DNA of 64,000 bases from Rhinopithecus roxellana (taxonomy: Eukaryota; Chordata; Mammalia; Primates; Cercopithecidae): positions 138,737,493 through 138,801,492 of the forward strand of contig NC_044557.1 in NCBI RefSeq assembly GCF_007565055.1. The letters are read 5' to 3'. A program made the translations under genes and the position numbers. Under the pieces are notes generated by a model, which was given only the letters and a program-made list of their open reading frames with translations, ran no database searches and was not told the DNA's origin. Of the stretch, positions 12,964 to 23,953 are shown piece after piece. Each line of letters starts with the position of its first letter. Within the stretch, counting starts at the first letter, position 1.

Positions 12964-13013
12964 AAACAAACAAACAGACAAACAAACAAAACAAACAAAA
13001 AAAACACAAACAT
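12964..13013. repeat. (CAAA)n-like simple repeat
   Basis: Imperfect 'caaa' repeats, with 'caaacaaacaaaacaaac' as the clearest part. Confidence 0.85.
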
Positions 13014-13117
13014 TTAAATGAAGCATTCAATCTTGGAGGAGAGAGGATGCCAGGTACATCACCACCGTCACTACCACATTTACCAATCATTTATGGAACA
13101 ACTCTTGCATATGATGG

Positions 13118-13436
13118 TTTTTGTTGTTGTTGTTGTTGTTGTTTTTGTTTTTTTTGACAGAGGCTCACTCTGTTGCCCAGGTTGGAATACAGTGGCATGA
13201 TCTCAGCTCACTGCAACCTCCACCTTCCGGGTTCAAGCAATTCTCTTGCCTCAGCCTCCTAAGCAGCTGGGATTACAGGCATGCGCCACCACGCCTGCCT
13301 TTTTTATATTTTTGGTAGAGATAGGGTTTCACCATGTTGGCCAGACTGGTCTTGAAATCCTGACCTGAGGTGATCCGTCTCCCTCGACTTCCCAAAGTGC
13401 TGTGATTACAGGCGTTGAGACATGGCCCCCAGCCTG
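13118..13436 (-). mobile_element. AluS-like element, antisense, with (GTT)n tail
   Basis: Antisense Alu whose A-rich tail has become a GTT repeat (about 13123-13142). The far end, 'gttgagacatggcccccagcct', is diverged. Confidence 0.93.
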
Positions 13437-13744
13437 ACAGGTATAATTTTAAGGGAATGCTATTAAATATGGAAAAATTAAACTATATAAATTATAAGGT
13501 TGACTTGGGGTATAGTTTAACCACATTGTATACAATTCTGGAGAAATGTAATTCAAAAGAATTTGTTTATTTATTGGATCTTGTTCTAAATGATGGATGT
13601 CTTAAAGATAGGATTATGTCTTCAAGATATTACATTTCTAACAAAATTGCTGACTTATACAAACTCAATAGATGTTTGTTTAATCAAAAAGACAATAATA
13701 CTTTATCCATTTTTAGTTTTATTTTTTACTTTTAAAAAAATTAT
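13437..13744. other. AT-rich spacer
   Basis: Spacer between two antisense Alus. A 106-codon frame starting at 13415 is half Alu and half AT-rich sequence, and is rejected as a gene. Confidence 0.5.
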
Positions 13745-14070
13745 TTTATTTTGTTTTATTTTTCTTCTTTAGACAGGGTTTCATTCTGTCACTCAGGCTG
13801 GAGTGCAGTGCTGCCATCTTGGCTCACTGCAATCTCCACCTCACAGGCTCAAGCGATTCTTCCACCACAGCCTCCCAAGTAGCTGGGACCACAGGCACCT
13901 GCCTCTATGCCCAGCCATTTTTTTTTTTTTTTTTTTTTTTTTGGATTTTTGGGAGAGATGGGGTTTTGCCACATTGCCCAGACTGGTCTCCAACTACTGA
14001 GCTCAAACAACCTGCCCGCTTCAGTCTCCCAAAGTGCTGGGATTACAGGCATGAGCCATTGTGCCTGGCC
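13745..14070 (-). mobile_element. AluJ-like element, antisense, with expanded linker
   Basis: Antisense Alu ending 'gtgcctggcc'. The A-rich linker between the monomers has grown into about 25 T (13918-13942). 'gctcaagcgattcttccacc' favours an old subfamily. Confidence 0.93.
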
Positions 14071-14778
14071 TGATTTACTTTCAATAGTAGAATTTTTATT
14101 AAACTCTAACTGGCTTAATATCAAAGCAAGTTGTACAGAGGAGCCTAATAGAAACTAAATGTTTTGAAAACCATATAAGCTCTTCAGAAACTAAATTTGC
14201 AATCCTCCCATGCTTAACAATTAGACGACCACACAATTAGATACATTTTATCATCTGGTGTTTTATTTTTACATATTTTCTTAATCATGCTTCATAATAC
14301 TTTGGAACTTGTCAATATTCTGAATCTGGGCTAGGATTGCTTTGCCCAATGTGATGATGAGATGTGGCAGAAACCACATGGCACAAGGTCTATTTCCTAG
14401 GCTTCCAAGGCCTTGCAGTAGCCTACTTTTCCCCCTCACAATTCCCCTGCAGCCACATAAGGAAGCCCAGAGTAGGCGACTGAATCATAGAATGTGAGTG
14501 TGTTTTTCTTTATACATATTTGGCTTAGTTGTGGACTAAAGTAAGTTTAGATAATAAGGAGGCTGTTGTTTACCAATCTAGAAAGTGTTTTTAGGAGACC
14601 CAGGAAAACAGAAATCTATCATTACTGGAGCGTGAACATCGTATTTTCTCAATTTAAAAATCAATTTTACTCTAGCATTTTGGGGGAAGAAAGTTAATAA
14701 TTTAACCAGTAAGACCAAGGAATGTGATGAGGAATGCAGATTGTAATAAGCTACCGAGTTGCAGTGAGATGAAGATAA
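14071..14778. other. Unassigned sequence
   Basis: The section 14330-14480 ('gatgtggcagaaaccacatg', 'ccctgcagccacataaggaa') is GC-richer and may be an eroded LTR. I cannot assign it. Confidence 0.4.
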
Positions 14779-14795
14779 ATCTTCCTCTCTGCTTT

Positions 14796-15105
14796 TTTTG
14801 TTTGTTTGTTTGTTTGTTTTTTGAGACGGAGTCTCGCTCTGTGGCCCAGGCTGGAGTGCAGTGGCGCGATCTCGGCCCCCTGCAACCTCCGTCTCCCGGG
14901 CTCACGTCATTCTCCTGCCTCAGCCTCAGGAGTACCTGGGACTACAGGTGCCCGCCACCACGCCCGGCTAGTTATTTTGTATTTGTAGTAGAGACGGGGT
15001 TTCACCATGTTAGCCAGATGGTCTCAATCTCCTGACCTCGTGATCCGCCCGCCTCAGCCTCCCAAAGTACTGGGATTGCAGGCGTGAAGTCACCGCACCC
15101 AGCCT
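14796..15105 (-). mobile_element. AluY-like element, antisense, perfect 17-base duplication
   Basis: Antisense Alu with the AluY word 'ctcctgacctcgtgatccgcc'. The target-site duplication 'atcttcctctctgcttt' is perfect (14779-14795 and 15106-15122). The tail is a (TTTG)n tract. Among the youngest Alus here. Confidence 0.97.
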
Positions 15106-15122
15106 ATCTTCCTCTCTGCTTT

Positions 15123-16538
15123 CTAGCGGAAATTTTGGTGCACCATTCTCTTTATTTCAAATGAAATGTTATTCAGAATCTTAATACAGCAGCTATGCAT
15201 AATGGAACTTCTAGAGTCACAATAGAGGAAAGATAGTGACAACAGGTGGTCCTGCCATTCCTCAGTACCATAGGCTGTTTCTGAGACACCTCTGTATTCC
15301 TTTCAAATTCTGTGCAATGCACTGTGAAAATCGCTAAAGACTTCTTAAGGACAGAGACTCAATGTAATTCATATTTAGATTCTTCCTCACTACTGAAATA
15401 GGGCCAGGTATTACATAGACCCTTGGTTTGCTATCTGTTAAGTGAATAAGTGAACAACAGGAATACATAACAACAGAATCTTGAGTAAGAAATCCACATA
15501 GTGGAATCCCAGTCCTTGGTGAATATGCAGAGTACACTTCTTACTCATCTTGTTGTTTTTAAATTTTGTGTTTCCAGAAAATAGGATTTTAGTCCAATAT
15601 ATAGTGCACTCTACTAAGCCCTAAAACCTAAAATGCCAAAAAGAACATGCAGAGAAAGAGAAAATATGTTTAACTCTGCCTACTTATGTATTATAACCAT
15701 TCATGGTAACTGTGTGACATTTCTGATTTTATAAAATCTTTTAACATGTAATCTCCTAATGTTCTCTAAATGAAAACATTGAATTAAGAAGAGGCTGTGT
15801 TCTTCCAATGATCGAGCTATTCAACAGAATTTATTTAGAGACTTCATAAAGTGCTGTACTTCTTTTTGTACGACTGAGTTTCCATGTTGTGTCCTATAGT
15901 GATAATGAACTGAAATAGTTTTTCCTTTCTATTGCTTTACCTTAACACTGAAGAAGGACTTAAGTATTGTGGGGAATAACAATAGAATACAGATTTTACA
16001 TATTTACTTAACATATTTCTCCAAACATGAAATGTAATTTTCATTATTTAAGGGCAAATTTGGATGAAAGGAGTAATAATAACTGAAAGTTAAAATTATG
16101 TCTTTTTTGTCCAGGGCCTCATGGGCCTGCATCCCTTCTCCACAAGCTGCAGGTAGTCACCATTTCTCACTCAACACACATCCTCCTCACTTCAACAGAT
16201 GCCAGAGTGTCATTCACTGATTTTGTAATATGCTCTCACATAACCATTACGGAGGGAGGAAGGGAAGATGACTGCACTCGTCATTCAGAGAACTGTCATA
16301 TGAAATGAGTCTTTGCTTGTCCCATTTTAACCACTGTTCACAATACCCAGTGAGTCAGTCATTGACAGAGGGTTCATTTAAGAGACAGAACAAAGCCAAA
16401 ATATTCCTCACAAATCAGACGAATATCCAGAAATGGAACTGGCAGCAAGATAGATCTTAAATCCTGATCATTATTATATTAATATGTCCATATGTAGATA
16501 CTGACTGAAATGTTTAAGATGGTTGAACACTCTCTGAT
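15123..16538. other. Unassigned AT-rich sequence
   Basis: About 1.4 kb without any repeat or gene I can name. Confidence 0.5.
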
Positions 16539-16589
16539 ACACACATACACACAAACACACACACACAGACACACACACACACACACACC
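16539..16589. repeat. (CA)n microsatellite
   Basis: CA repeat with a few interruptions (TA, AA, GA). Confidence 0.95.
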
Positions 16590-17026
16590 AGTCATCTGGT
16601 AGGTAGAAAAAAGGCAGTAAGAAAATAATGAAAATAAATCCACTGAATAAAACTAATTCCTAATAAGGAAAGAAGCATAGCAGAAAAACCTTTAGGGAGC
16701 AAGGGAAAAACAGATGGAGAAAGACAAATGATGATGGTATTGATAATGACAATGATGTGAATAAAAAATAATGAGAAGAATAATGAATATTCCTATGTAT
16801 GATATACTTTATTCAAGGAATTCACAAGGGGCTTATCATGTGAAAAACCCTTTCTGCAAATAAACAATTTATTATCCAGGAAAAATTTGTTCATAATGGT
16901 AAGAAGCACAACTTATAGAACAGAATAATGAGGAGACAACTTTTTTAGAAAAAGTTCAAAAACCAACATGAGATGTTAAATTTGAAAGCAAAATCTAATT
17001 TTATTTATCAGTGCTCATAAAAGGAA
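16590..17026. other. No recognisable feature
   Basis: A-rich sequence with loose 'aatgatgatg' and 'aataatga' wording. Nothing named. Confidence 0.5.
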
Positions 17027-17038
17027 GGATTGGTCTTT

Positions 17039-17336
17039 ATTATTATTATTATTATTATTATTATACTTTAAGTTCCAGGGTACATGTGCACAACGTGCAG
17101 GCTTGTTACATATGTATACATGTGCCATGTTGGTGTGCTGCACCCATTAACTCGTCATTTACATTAGGTATATGTCCTAATGCTATCCCTCCCCCTTCCC
17201 CCCTCCCCACAATAGGCCCCAGTGTGTGATGTTCCCCTCATTCTCAGCAAACTATCGCGAGAACAGAAAACCAAACACTGCATGTTCTCACTCATAGGTG
17301 GGAATTGAACAATGAGATCTCTTGGACACAGGAAGG
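17039..17336 (-). mobile_element. L1PA-type 3' end with 5' inversion (twin priming)
   Basis: 17039-17238 is an antisense L1 3' UTR: (TTA)n tail, 'actttaagttccagggtaca', 'catgtgccatgttgg', 'gtgtgtgatgttcccct'. From 17239 to 17336 the orientation flips and reads L1 in sense ('ctcactcataggtgggaatt', 'acacaggaagggg'). A perfect 12-base duplication, 'ggattggtcttt', brackets the whole (17027-17038 and 17337-17348), so both parts came in one insertion. The two arms meet near 'agggga', which both carry. Confidence 0.95.
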
Positions 17337-17364
17337 GGATTGGTCTTTTAAAACACTGCACTGG

Positions 17365-17700
17365 CAGCCAGGTGCGATGGCTCACGCCTGTAATCCCAGC
17401 ACTTTGGGAGACTGAAGCGGGTGGATCATCTGAAGTCAGGAGTTTGAGGCCAGCCTGACCAGCATAGCGAAACCCCGTCTCTATCAAAAATACAAAAATT
17501 AGCTGGGTGCGGTGGCATGAACCTGTAATCCCAGCTACTCAGGAGGCTGAGGCATGAGAATCATTGCTTAAACCTGGGAGGCAGAGGTTGCAGTGATCCA
17601 AGATCGTGCCATTGCACTCCAGCCTGGGCAACAAGAGCAAAACTCCATAAAAAACAAAAAACAAAAACAAAAAACAAAACAAAACCAAGAAAACAGAAAC
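17365..17700 (+). mobile_element. AluS-like element with CAAAA-rich tail
   Basis: Sense Alu starting at 'gccaggtgcgatgg'. The tail runs through 'aaaacaaaaaacaaaac' to about 17700. Flanks 'aaaacactgcactgg' (17350-17364) and 'aaaacacttcattgg' (17701-17715) are a 15-base duplication with two mismatches. Confidence 0.95.
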
Positions 17701-17760
17701 AAAACACTTCATTGGCCCCACTTCTTGCTGGAAAAAAAATTAAATTTATTTCTACAAGGT

Positions 17761-17852
17761 ACAACTCGATTGGACTCTATCAGCGGTATGGTGCAGGCAT
17801 AAAGATGCAACTCAGCTAGCCTCTATCAGCGGGTACAGTATAGGCATATACC
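17761..17852. repeat. 46-bp diverged tandem duplication
   Basis: The word 'ctctatcagcgg' occurs at 17775 and again at 17821. The surrounding 46-base units align over 'caactc..', 'ggcata' and 'aggcat' with several differences. Unit family unknown. Confidence 0.8.
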
Positions 17853-17905
17853 ATCACTTGTGGTTCGTAAATACACCATGCTCCCTTGTGTCCTCATAAC
17901 TTTGC

Positions 17906-17959
17906 CTTGTGCCCCAATTTGTTTTTTCATTTCTTGTGCCCCAATTTGTTTTTTCATTT
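17906..17959. repeat. 27-bp perfect tandem duplication
   Basis: 17906-17932 and 17933-17959 are identical 27-base copies beginning 'cttgtgccccaatttg'. Perfect identity suggests a recent event. Confidence 0.97.
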
Positions 17960-18386
17960 GCTGAAACAAAATGAGGATAATAGTATGATAATATTTTTAT
18001 AATACAATAATAATTATATCTATTACATATAATAGATAATAGTGTATATAATATATATACAGTAGATATTCACAGAATTGTTTTTGAGGTATGCATTACA
18101 TAAGCTTGTTTAAATACATCATGATGCTAACCTAAATTTGACGAGTTCTAGCAGACTAGTAGTGGCAAGAGAGACCCTTCTGAAAAATTATGCGGCAAAT
18201 TTTTATCTTCAATTTGCTAATATAGAACCTGCTACATAATTGTTCCTCAAGTAATATTATTTTGTGTGTTGAATAAATGCTTTTTGAATGTAATTATTTT
18301 ATATTCTTTCCCCAGGGGTCAGTATATTATTTGGGGGGTGGGGTGAGGAGAGGGAGGTAAACTCATGTATGGTTGCCATAATGAAT
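17960..18386. other. AT-rich spacer
   Basis: Very AT-rich, with 'tataatatatatac'-type wording around 17990-18060 and a G-rich patch near 18330. Nothing named. Confidence 0.5.
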
Positions 18387-18502
18387 CTTAAATATTATAA
18401 AGTATGTTAAATATTATAAAGTATATATATGGTTTTATGTTCTCACATAAAATATCTTAAATATTATAAAGTGTACATATACGGTGTTTTTATGTTCTCA
18501 CA
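18387..18502. repeat. Overlapping AT-rich duplications
   Basis: 'ttaaatattataaagt' occurs three times (starts 18388, 18407, 18457) and 'ttatgttctcaca' twice (about 18434 and 18490). This implies a 19-base step and a step of about 50-55 bases. Confidence 0.85.
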
Positions 18503-18551
18503 ATTTGTTTGGGTAAGCACAGATTTCCATTGCGAGCACAGATGTCCTCTA

Positions 18552-18880
18552 TCTATTTAGTCATTCAGGAAACTTTTATTGAACCTCTATTGTATGCCAG
18601 ACAGTGCTGTTGAAATGAGGAATAAGACATGGTATCTGCCACCAAATCACAGGTTCATAACCCTGTGATTGAGACAAACTCATAAACTAATCGTATTAAT
18701 GAAATGCAAAAAGTGCTCTTTTAAAGGCAGAAAGAAATAAGTACATGTCTGATGTATCCAGGGAATCAAGGCAAGCCATCAAGATATAATTTGTTTGAAA
18801 AAAATAAATATACTGTCAATTGAATGAAGCCTTAAAGAATAAATAGAATTTGCCTGACAGATGAAGTTTCCAGGAAGAAA
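18552..18880 (-). mobile_element. L2 LINE, antisense 3' region
   Basis: Reads as the reverse complement of the L2 3' end: 'tcattcaggaaacttttatt', 'gtatgccagacagtgctgtt', 'ggaataagacatggtatctg', then the 'aaactcataaactaa', 'aaaagtgctctt' and 'gaatgaagccttaaagaata' blocks. Heavily diverged. Confidence 0.75.
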
Positions 18881-19860
18881 AATAGCTTTTATGTAAACAT
18901 AAGTACACTTCAACAGCTTGGCTTTTTCAGGCAAAACAAATGAACAAAAAACAGAGAGAAAAGGTCAAGATAACTCTGAAAGTTAGAGTTACTGATAATG
19001 GAATATACGGTATAGTGTAAGGATTTGGGTAAATAAGGATCCTACTAGAGTTTTTAGACGGGGACAGAACTAAGCACCCAAGGCAAAGGGTCAATGCAAT
19101 GGAAATATGGAACTATTCACTGATAGTTATCACCAAAATTAAGTGTGTGTTTATATACCTCTGTGTGGGGTTGGAGGGGAGAGAGAAAGAAAGAAAGAGA
19201 TGTTGGATTGTTTTTTTAAAAAACTCAGATCTAAGAGTAACGAATTAAAATCACATAGGATATTTGAAAAGTAAGCTTGGCACATTTATTTTTAGGGAGT
19301 GTATTGAGATTCACATGGCTAAAAACATTTCCCTTACCTGCACTTTCAATTAAATAAAGAAAATATTTGATTTTTTGTTTTACTTGAATTACCATATCAA
19401 TTTTTCAGTTTTCCATAACACAGTGACCATGTCAATTATCTAGGTTTTTTTTTAACTTAAGTAGCACATAAACAATTGATTTGCTATTGGTATATATATT
19501 TAAAATAATGCATTGTACAATATAATTAAGTAATATCATTTAAACTTTCAATCATCAAGAAGTCTCAATTTGTTTGCAATCAAATGCATTTAGGAAGCAG
19601 CGGAAAGTTCTTTTTACAAAGATAAGATCAAGAAAATTATGTTTCGCATTCCATTTATTTTGGGAGTAAGATTGTCAATATTTCAACCCAAAGGTACATT
19701 AATGATAAATAATTCGCACTAAATACTAAATAGTGAAAAGATATTTGTTCTATGATAATTCCCATGCAACTTGAATCAATATATTTCATTTTCAATAAAA
19801 ATGTTATAACTGGGAATATTTTAGCATCTTATATATGATATCTATTTGATTTCATATATA
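18881..19860. other. Unassigned AT-rich sequence
   Basis: About 1 kb with a short GAAA-rich tract near 19180-19200. Nothing else named. Confidence 0.5.
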
Positions 19861-20217
19861 GTCAGTCCCCAATTTACGATGGTTAAATTGATGATTTTTC
19901 AACTTTACAATGGTGTGACAGTGATGTGTGTTCAATAGAAACTGTACTTTGAGCATCCGTAGAACCATTCTTTCACTTTCAATATAGCATTCAATATATT
20001 ACCTGAAACATTCAACACTTTAGATAAAATAAGCTTTGTGTTAGATGATTTCGCCCAACTGTAGGCTAATGTAAGTCTTCTGAACACATTTAAGGTAGGC
20101 TAGGCCAAGCTATAATGTTTGGTAGGTTCGATGCATTAAATGCATTTAAACTTAGTATATTTTCAATTCATAACGGGTTTCTAGCGACATAACCCCATTG
20201 TAAGATGAAGAGCAACT
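19861..20217 (+). mobile_element. Tigger-like nonautonomous DNA transposon
   Basis: Near-complete element of about 357 bases with inverted ends: 'gtcagtccccaatttacgat' at the left, and a right end whose complement reads 'gctcttcatcttacaatggg'. TA flanks fit Tc1/mariner target duplication. Internal words include 'tttgtgttagatgatttcgc', 'ccaactgtaggctaatgtaa' and 'taaggtaggctagg'. A second, inverted copy lies at 29157-29515. No transposase frame; exact MER name not assigned. Confidence 0.85.
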
Positions 20218-22227
20218 ATAATAAACTATAAGCATTACTTTAAAAGGTTTATGAAATATAAATATTTTAATCCATGTTCCCTAATAAAAATAACTCATAT
20301 TATTGTTAGTATTTCAAAGAACATAATGGATTTTTCAACGTGCCTTTAATTTTTGTTGGGCACTAAATTCTTGCACATTTCCCTTTTTAAGTTCTCAAAT
20401 GTAATATTGATTCATATCTGACCACTACAGCCCAGTTATGAGAGCAAAACAAACAAAAGAAAACAAGAAAGTGCCTTTGTTCCTGGTCGTAGGTTTTCCA
20501 ACAAGATTAATGATACCATTACATATCCAGATGGAGAAAGCTGAGCCATATGATCAACATTTCAAACTCTTCCGGCCACCTACTTTCTCCTGTTCTGGGG
20601 ACAGAGTTCACAATCATAGAAAGTTTTATGCCCTTCCGCTGTGACACAATAATTCTTTACAAGAAAAACAGTGATAAAAATCAAATTACTTCTCCTCTTC
20701 CTCTCTATCGCCAACACTGCAGTGCATTCTTTTGCCTCAGAGCAAAGGGAGATTAACATGCATCATACAGAGCTGTCTGGCTGATATGGTGAGGGGCCTT
20801 CTTCCATCTATAAGGCAAAGTCAGCAGAGCCTCTTAACCAAGATGAAGGAAAACACTCCATACTCAGTTGCCTCAATTCCTCTAAAAACCAGAACCAAGG
20901 CAAGAAGGGAAGTTGTAGGCCTATGACTGGAGAACAGTGAGATTTAATATAATTTTTTTAAAATTTTATATTTTCACAGGCAATTCTTTTTGATCTGGTC
21001 ATAGAATCGCCAGAAGTTTTTAAATAAGAAAATGACTAATCAATAAAGAAAGCAGAGTGACAACTTGGTTGGACCACTGGGCTCAGATATGCAGTCAAGC
21101 ATTATTCTGAGTGTTTTTTCAAGAGTGTTTTTGGTTGAGATTAACATTTACATCGGTGGATTTTGAGTAAAGTAGAGTGCCCTTCATAATGTGCGTTAGC
21201 TTAATACAATTAGTCAAAGGCTTGAATAGAGCAAATGGCTGAATTTCTCTGAGCAAGATAGAACTGTGCAACCTGAAAGTCTTCAGACGTGAACTGCGAT
21301 ACTGCCTCTTCTCTAAGACTCCAGCCTATCAACCCACCCTACAGATTTTGGACTTGTTAGCCTCTATAACTGCATCAGCCAATTTCTTAAGTGTCTTTTA
21401 TACATACTCATCCTATTGATTCTGTTTCTCTGGAAAACTCTAACATAGTCCACAACAGGCTACCATCATGTAGACGTTAGTTCATGCTTCCTTCAGTTAA
21501 GGCTTACGATTGTTCACACCTGTGTCCCTTACTAGACAGTATATCGAGTGAGATAGAAACCACATGTTGCAGCCCTTACAGCTTCTCCCACACGGTGTGG
21601 AACTCACTCTTTATCAATCCTCACGGTATTAGAACAAAGCTTTAAAAAGATATCTGCATTGAAAAGAAGAATATGTGATTATTTCCCCTTCTCTTAGAAG
21701 TTCTCAACTGCCTCATGTGTTTTGGATCACTCTAGCTTTGACTTTGCTCAAAGTATTTAAGAAATCGCTAGCTTGAAATGCAGTTAATTGAACCAATGAT
21801 CTTCATTAGCACAAAGGCAATATATTCAAACCAACATGAACAAGTATTACTATCCTTTCAAAAGGTTCCCTGATCTCTTATTATCCTTGCTGTTTGGCTT
21901 CCTAATTACTTCTTTAACCAATTTATTACCTATTAAGTACTCATTTAATTACCTTACATGTAGGTACTGGTTATACTAAGGGCCTTTGAAGGTTTTATTC
22001 TGACAATCTAAAAAAATTATCATTGTAGTGACTTTGACTGAAACACCGCATGAAGGAAAAAACATGCTTGTATGGAAAATTTTCAAGTACATAAACAAAT
22101 TATTCACAATTATAGTATACTAAATTGTGAAGACAATTGCACTAATAAAACTAAACAAATGTACAAAAGGGGTGATGGACCTTGGCTAGTTACAACTTCA
22201 GCTAGGTCTTATGCCTCTCCAACATTA
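20218..22227. other. Mostly unassigned; possible old repeat at 21280-21450
   Basis: About 2 kb. 21280-21450 ('ggacttgttagcctctataa', 'cctattgattctgtttctct') resembles the end of an old transposon or LTR that ends 'ctctggagaaccctgactaa', but I cannot name it. Frames of 64-68 codons overlap around 20438-20926 without motifs. Confidence 0.4.
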
Positions 22228-22310
22228 CATTACTGTGTATGTGAATCACCTGGAGATTTTGTAATAATGCAAATTCTGATTGTTTCCAGACCACCCTTTG
22301 AGTAGCAAGG
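22228..22310 (-). mobile_element. MER5A-like hAT fragment, internally deleted
   Basis: 'gaatcacctggagattttgt' and 'atgcaaattctgatt' followed by 'ccagaccaccctttgagta' correspond to both ends of the small hAT-Charlie MER5 element, with the middle missing. Confidence 0.6.
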
Positions 22311-22517
22311 GTCTAGACTGTAGAGCCCAGAACAAAAACCATTCAGTAATCAGCTTCTCCTTCTAAATAGTAATATTGAGCAATTGCAGAGTTCTAGTTT
22401 CACACAATTTTATTCGTAGGAAAAATTTCCTACTACCTGTCACAAAGAATCATTCACTTACCTAATTATTTTCCTATGTCCCCACTCTGTGTATGACAGT
22501 ATGCTGAGTAGCAGATT

Positions 22518-22520
<3 letters not shown>

Positions 22521-22587
<67 letters not shown>

Positions 22588-22592
22588 TGTGT
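22521..22592. repeat. (CT)25(GT)11 compound microsatellite
   Basis: Fifty uninterrupted bases of CT repeat pass directly into 22 bases of GT repeat. Likely length-polymorphic. Confidence 0.98.
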
Positions 22593-23266
22593 ATACAGAG
22601 GGGGCAATAGAGATCATGTGGAAAGGTATACAAAAAATACTGTTTCCACCTTCATATTATTTATAACGAATGAATAAAAATGTTATGAAACAACCTAACC
22701 ATATAACACAGTACATATGAGGTACATAAGTATGTAAAGTTTGGTTACATAGAAAAGTAAGTGTGGGTTGGGTTTAATTATATGCAAAACTTCAAGTGAA
22801 AAAGATGTTGAGTCATTTTCAAAAGAAAAAGAAGATGGTCAATTTTCAAAAAGGTAAAATTTTTGAAATCAGAAATGTTTATTGAGTTTTATTGGAATTG
22901 ACATGTAAAAATGGAAGAGCACAGGTGAGTGCAAACAGATCATCTTTACTGTGACATAGAAGAGAAGTAAATACAATCTGAATATGTAAAAGAGATGCGT
23001 GTGACTGGCAGGTGGAAGAAAAAGGAAAGTGGACTCTCTTGCATCTGGGCTTTCCCAAGGTAAAAAAGCCCATTGCAGAAACACAGAAACATCATCACAT
23101 GTACAAACAATATCACTATGAAATGAGTACAGAAAAAAAATGAAGACATTTAAAAGTTAAAAAATGTTGGGACTGGAAGAGAAAAAAAGTGAACTCTTAA
23201 TTCTGATTGTATAGAATTAAAAATGTGGTGATTTGAAGCCAATTTTATGCTTTTAAGTTTGCTTTT
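22593..23266. other. Unassigned A-rich sequence
   Basis: About 670 bases. Three overlapping minus-strand frames (60-70 codons) in 22869-23149 have no motif. Confidence 0.5.
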
Positions 23267-23619
23267 TGATATGGTTTGGTGTGTCCCCACCCAAATCTCA
23301 CTTTGAATTGTAATAATCCCCACGGGTCAATGGTGGGGCCAGATGGAGAATAAATGAATCAGGGGGATGGTTTCCCCATACTGTTCTTGTGGTAATGAAT
23401 AAGTCTCATGAGATCTAATGGTTTTATAAATGCAAGTTCCACTGCACACACTCTCTTGCCTGCCGCCATGTAAGATAGGCGTTTGCTTCTCCTCTGCCTT
23501 CACCGTGACTATGAGACTTTCCCAGCCATGTGGAACTGTGAGTACATTAAACCTATTTCCTTTATAAATTACCCAGTCTCAAGTATGTCTTTATTAGCAG
23601 TGTAAAATCAGACTAATAC
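23267..23619 (+). mobile_element. Solo THE1-type LTR (ERVL-MaLR)
   Basis: Full LTR of about 353 bases from 'tgatatggtttggtgtgtcc' to 'cagactaatac'. The THE1 order is clear: 'ccacccaaatctcac', 'aagtctcatgagatctaatg', 'gccgccatgtaagat', 'cccagccatgtggaactgtg', 'aattacccagtctcaagtat'. No internal region or partner LTR is present, so it is a recombination remnant. Its last bases were duplicated by the AluY that follows. Confidence 0.93.
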
Positions 23620-23942
23620 GCTTTGTTTTTTTTTTTTTGTTTTTTGTTTTTTTTTTTTTTTGAGATGGAGTCTCGCTCTGTCACCCAGGCTGGAGTGCAG
23701 TTGCGCTATCTCTGCTCACTGCAAGCTCTGCCTCCCGGGTTCACATCATTCTCCTGCCTCAGCCTCTCAAGTAGCTGGGACTACAGGCGCCCGCCACCAC
23801 GCCTAGCTAATTTTTTGTATTTTTAGTAGAGACAGGGTTTCACCGTTTTAGCCAGGATGGTCTCAATCTTCTGACCTCATGATCTGCCCACCTCAGCCTC
23901 CCAAAGTGCTGAGATTACAGGCGTGAGCCACCACACCCAGCC
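23620..23942 (-). mobile_element. AluY-like element, antisense, at the LTR end
   Basis: Antisense Alu with a long T/TTTG tail. The duplication 'cagactaatac' (23609-23619 and 23943-23953) is exactly the terminus of the THE1-type LTR. Confidence 0.97.
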
Positions 23943-23953
23943 CAGACTAATAC

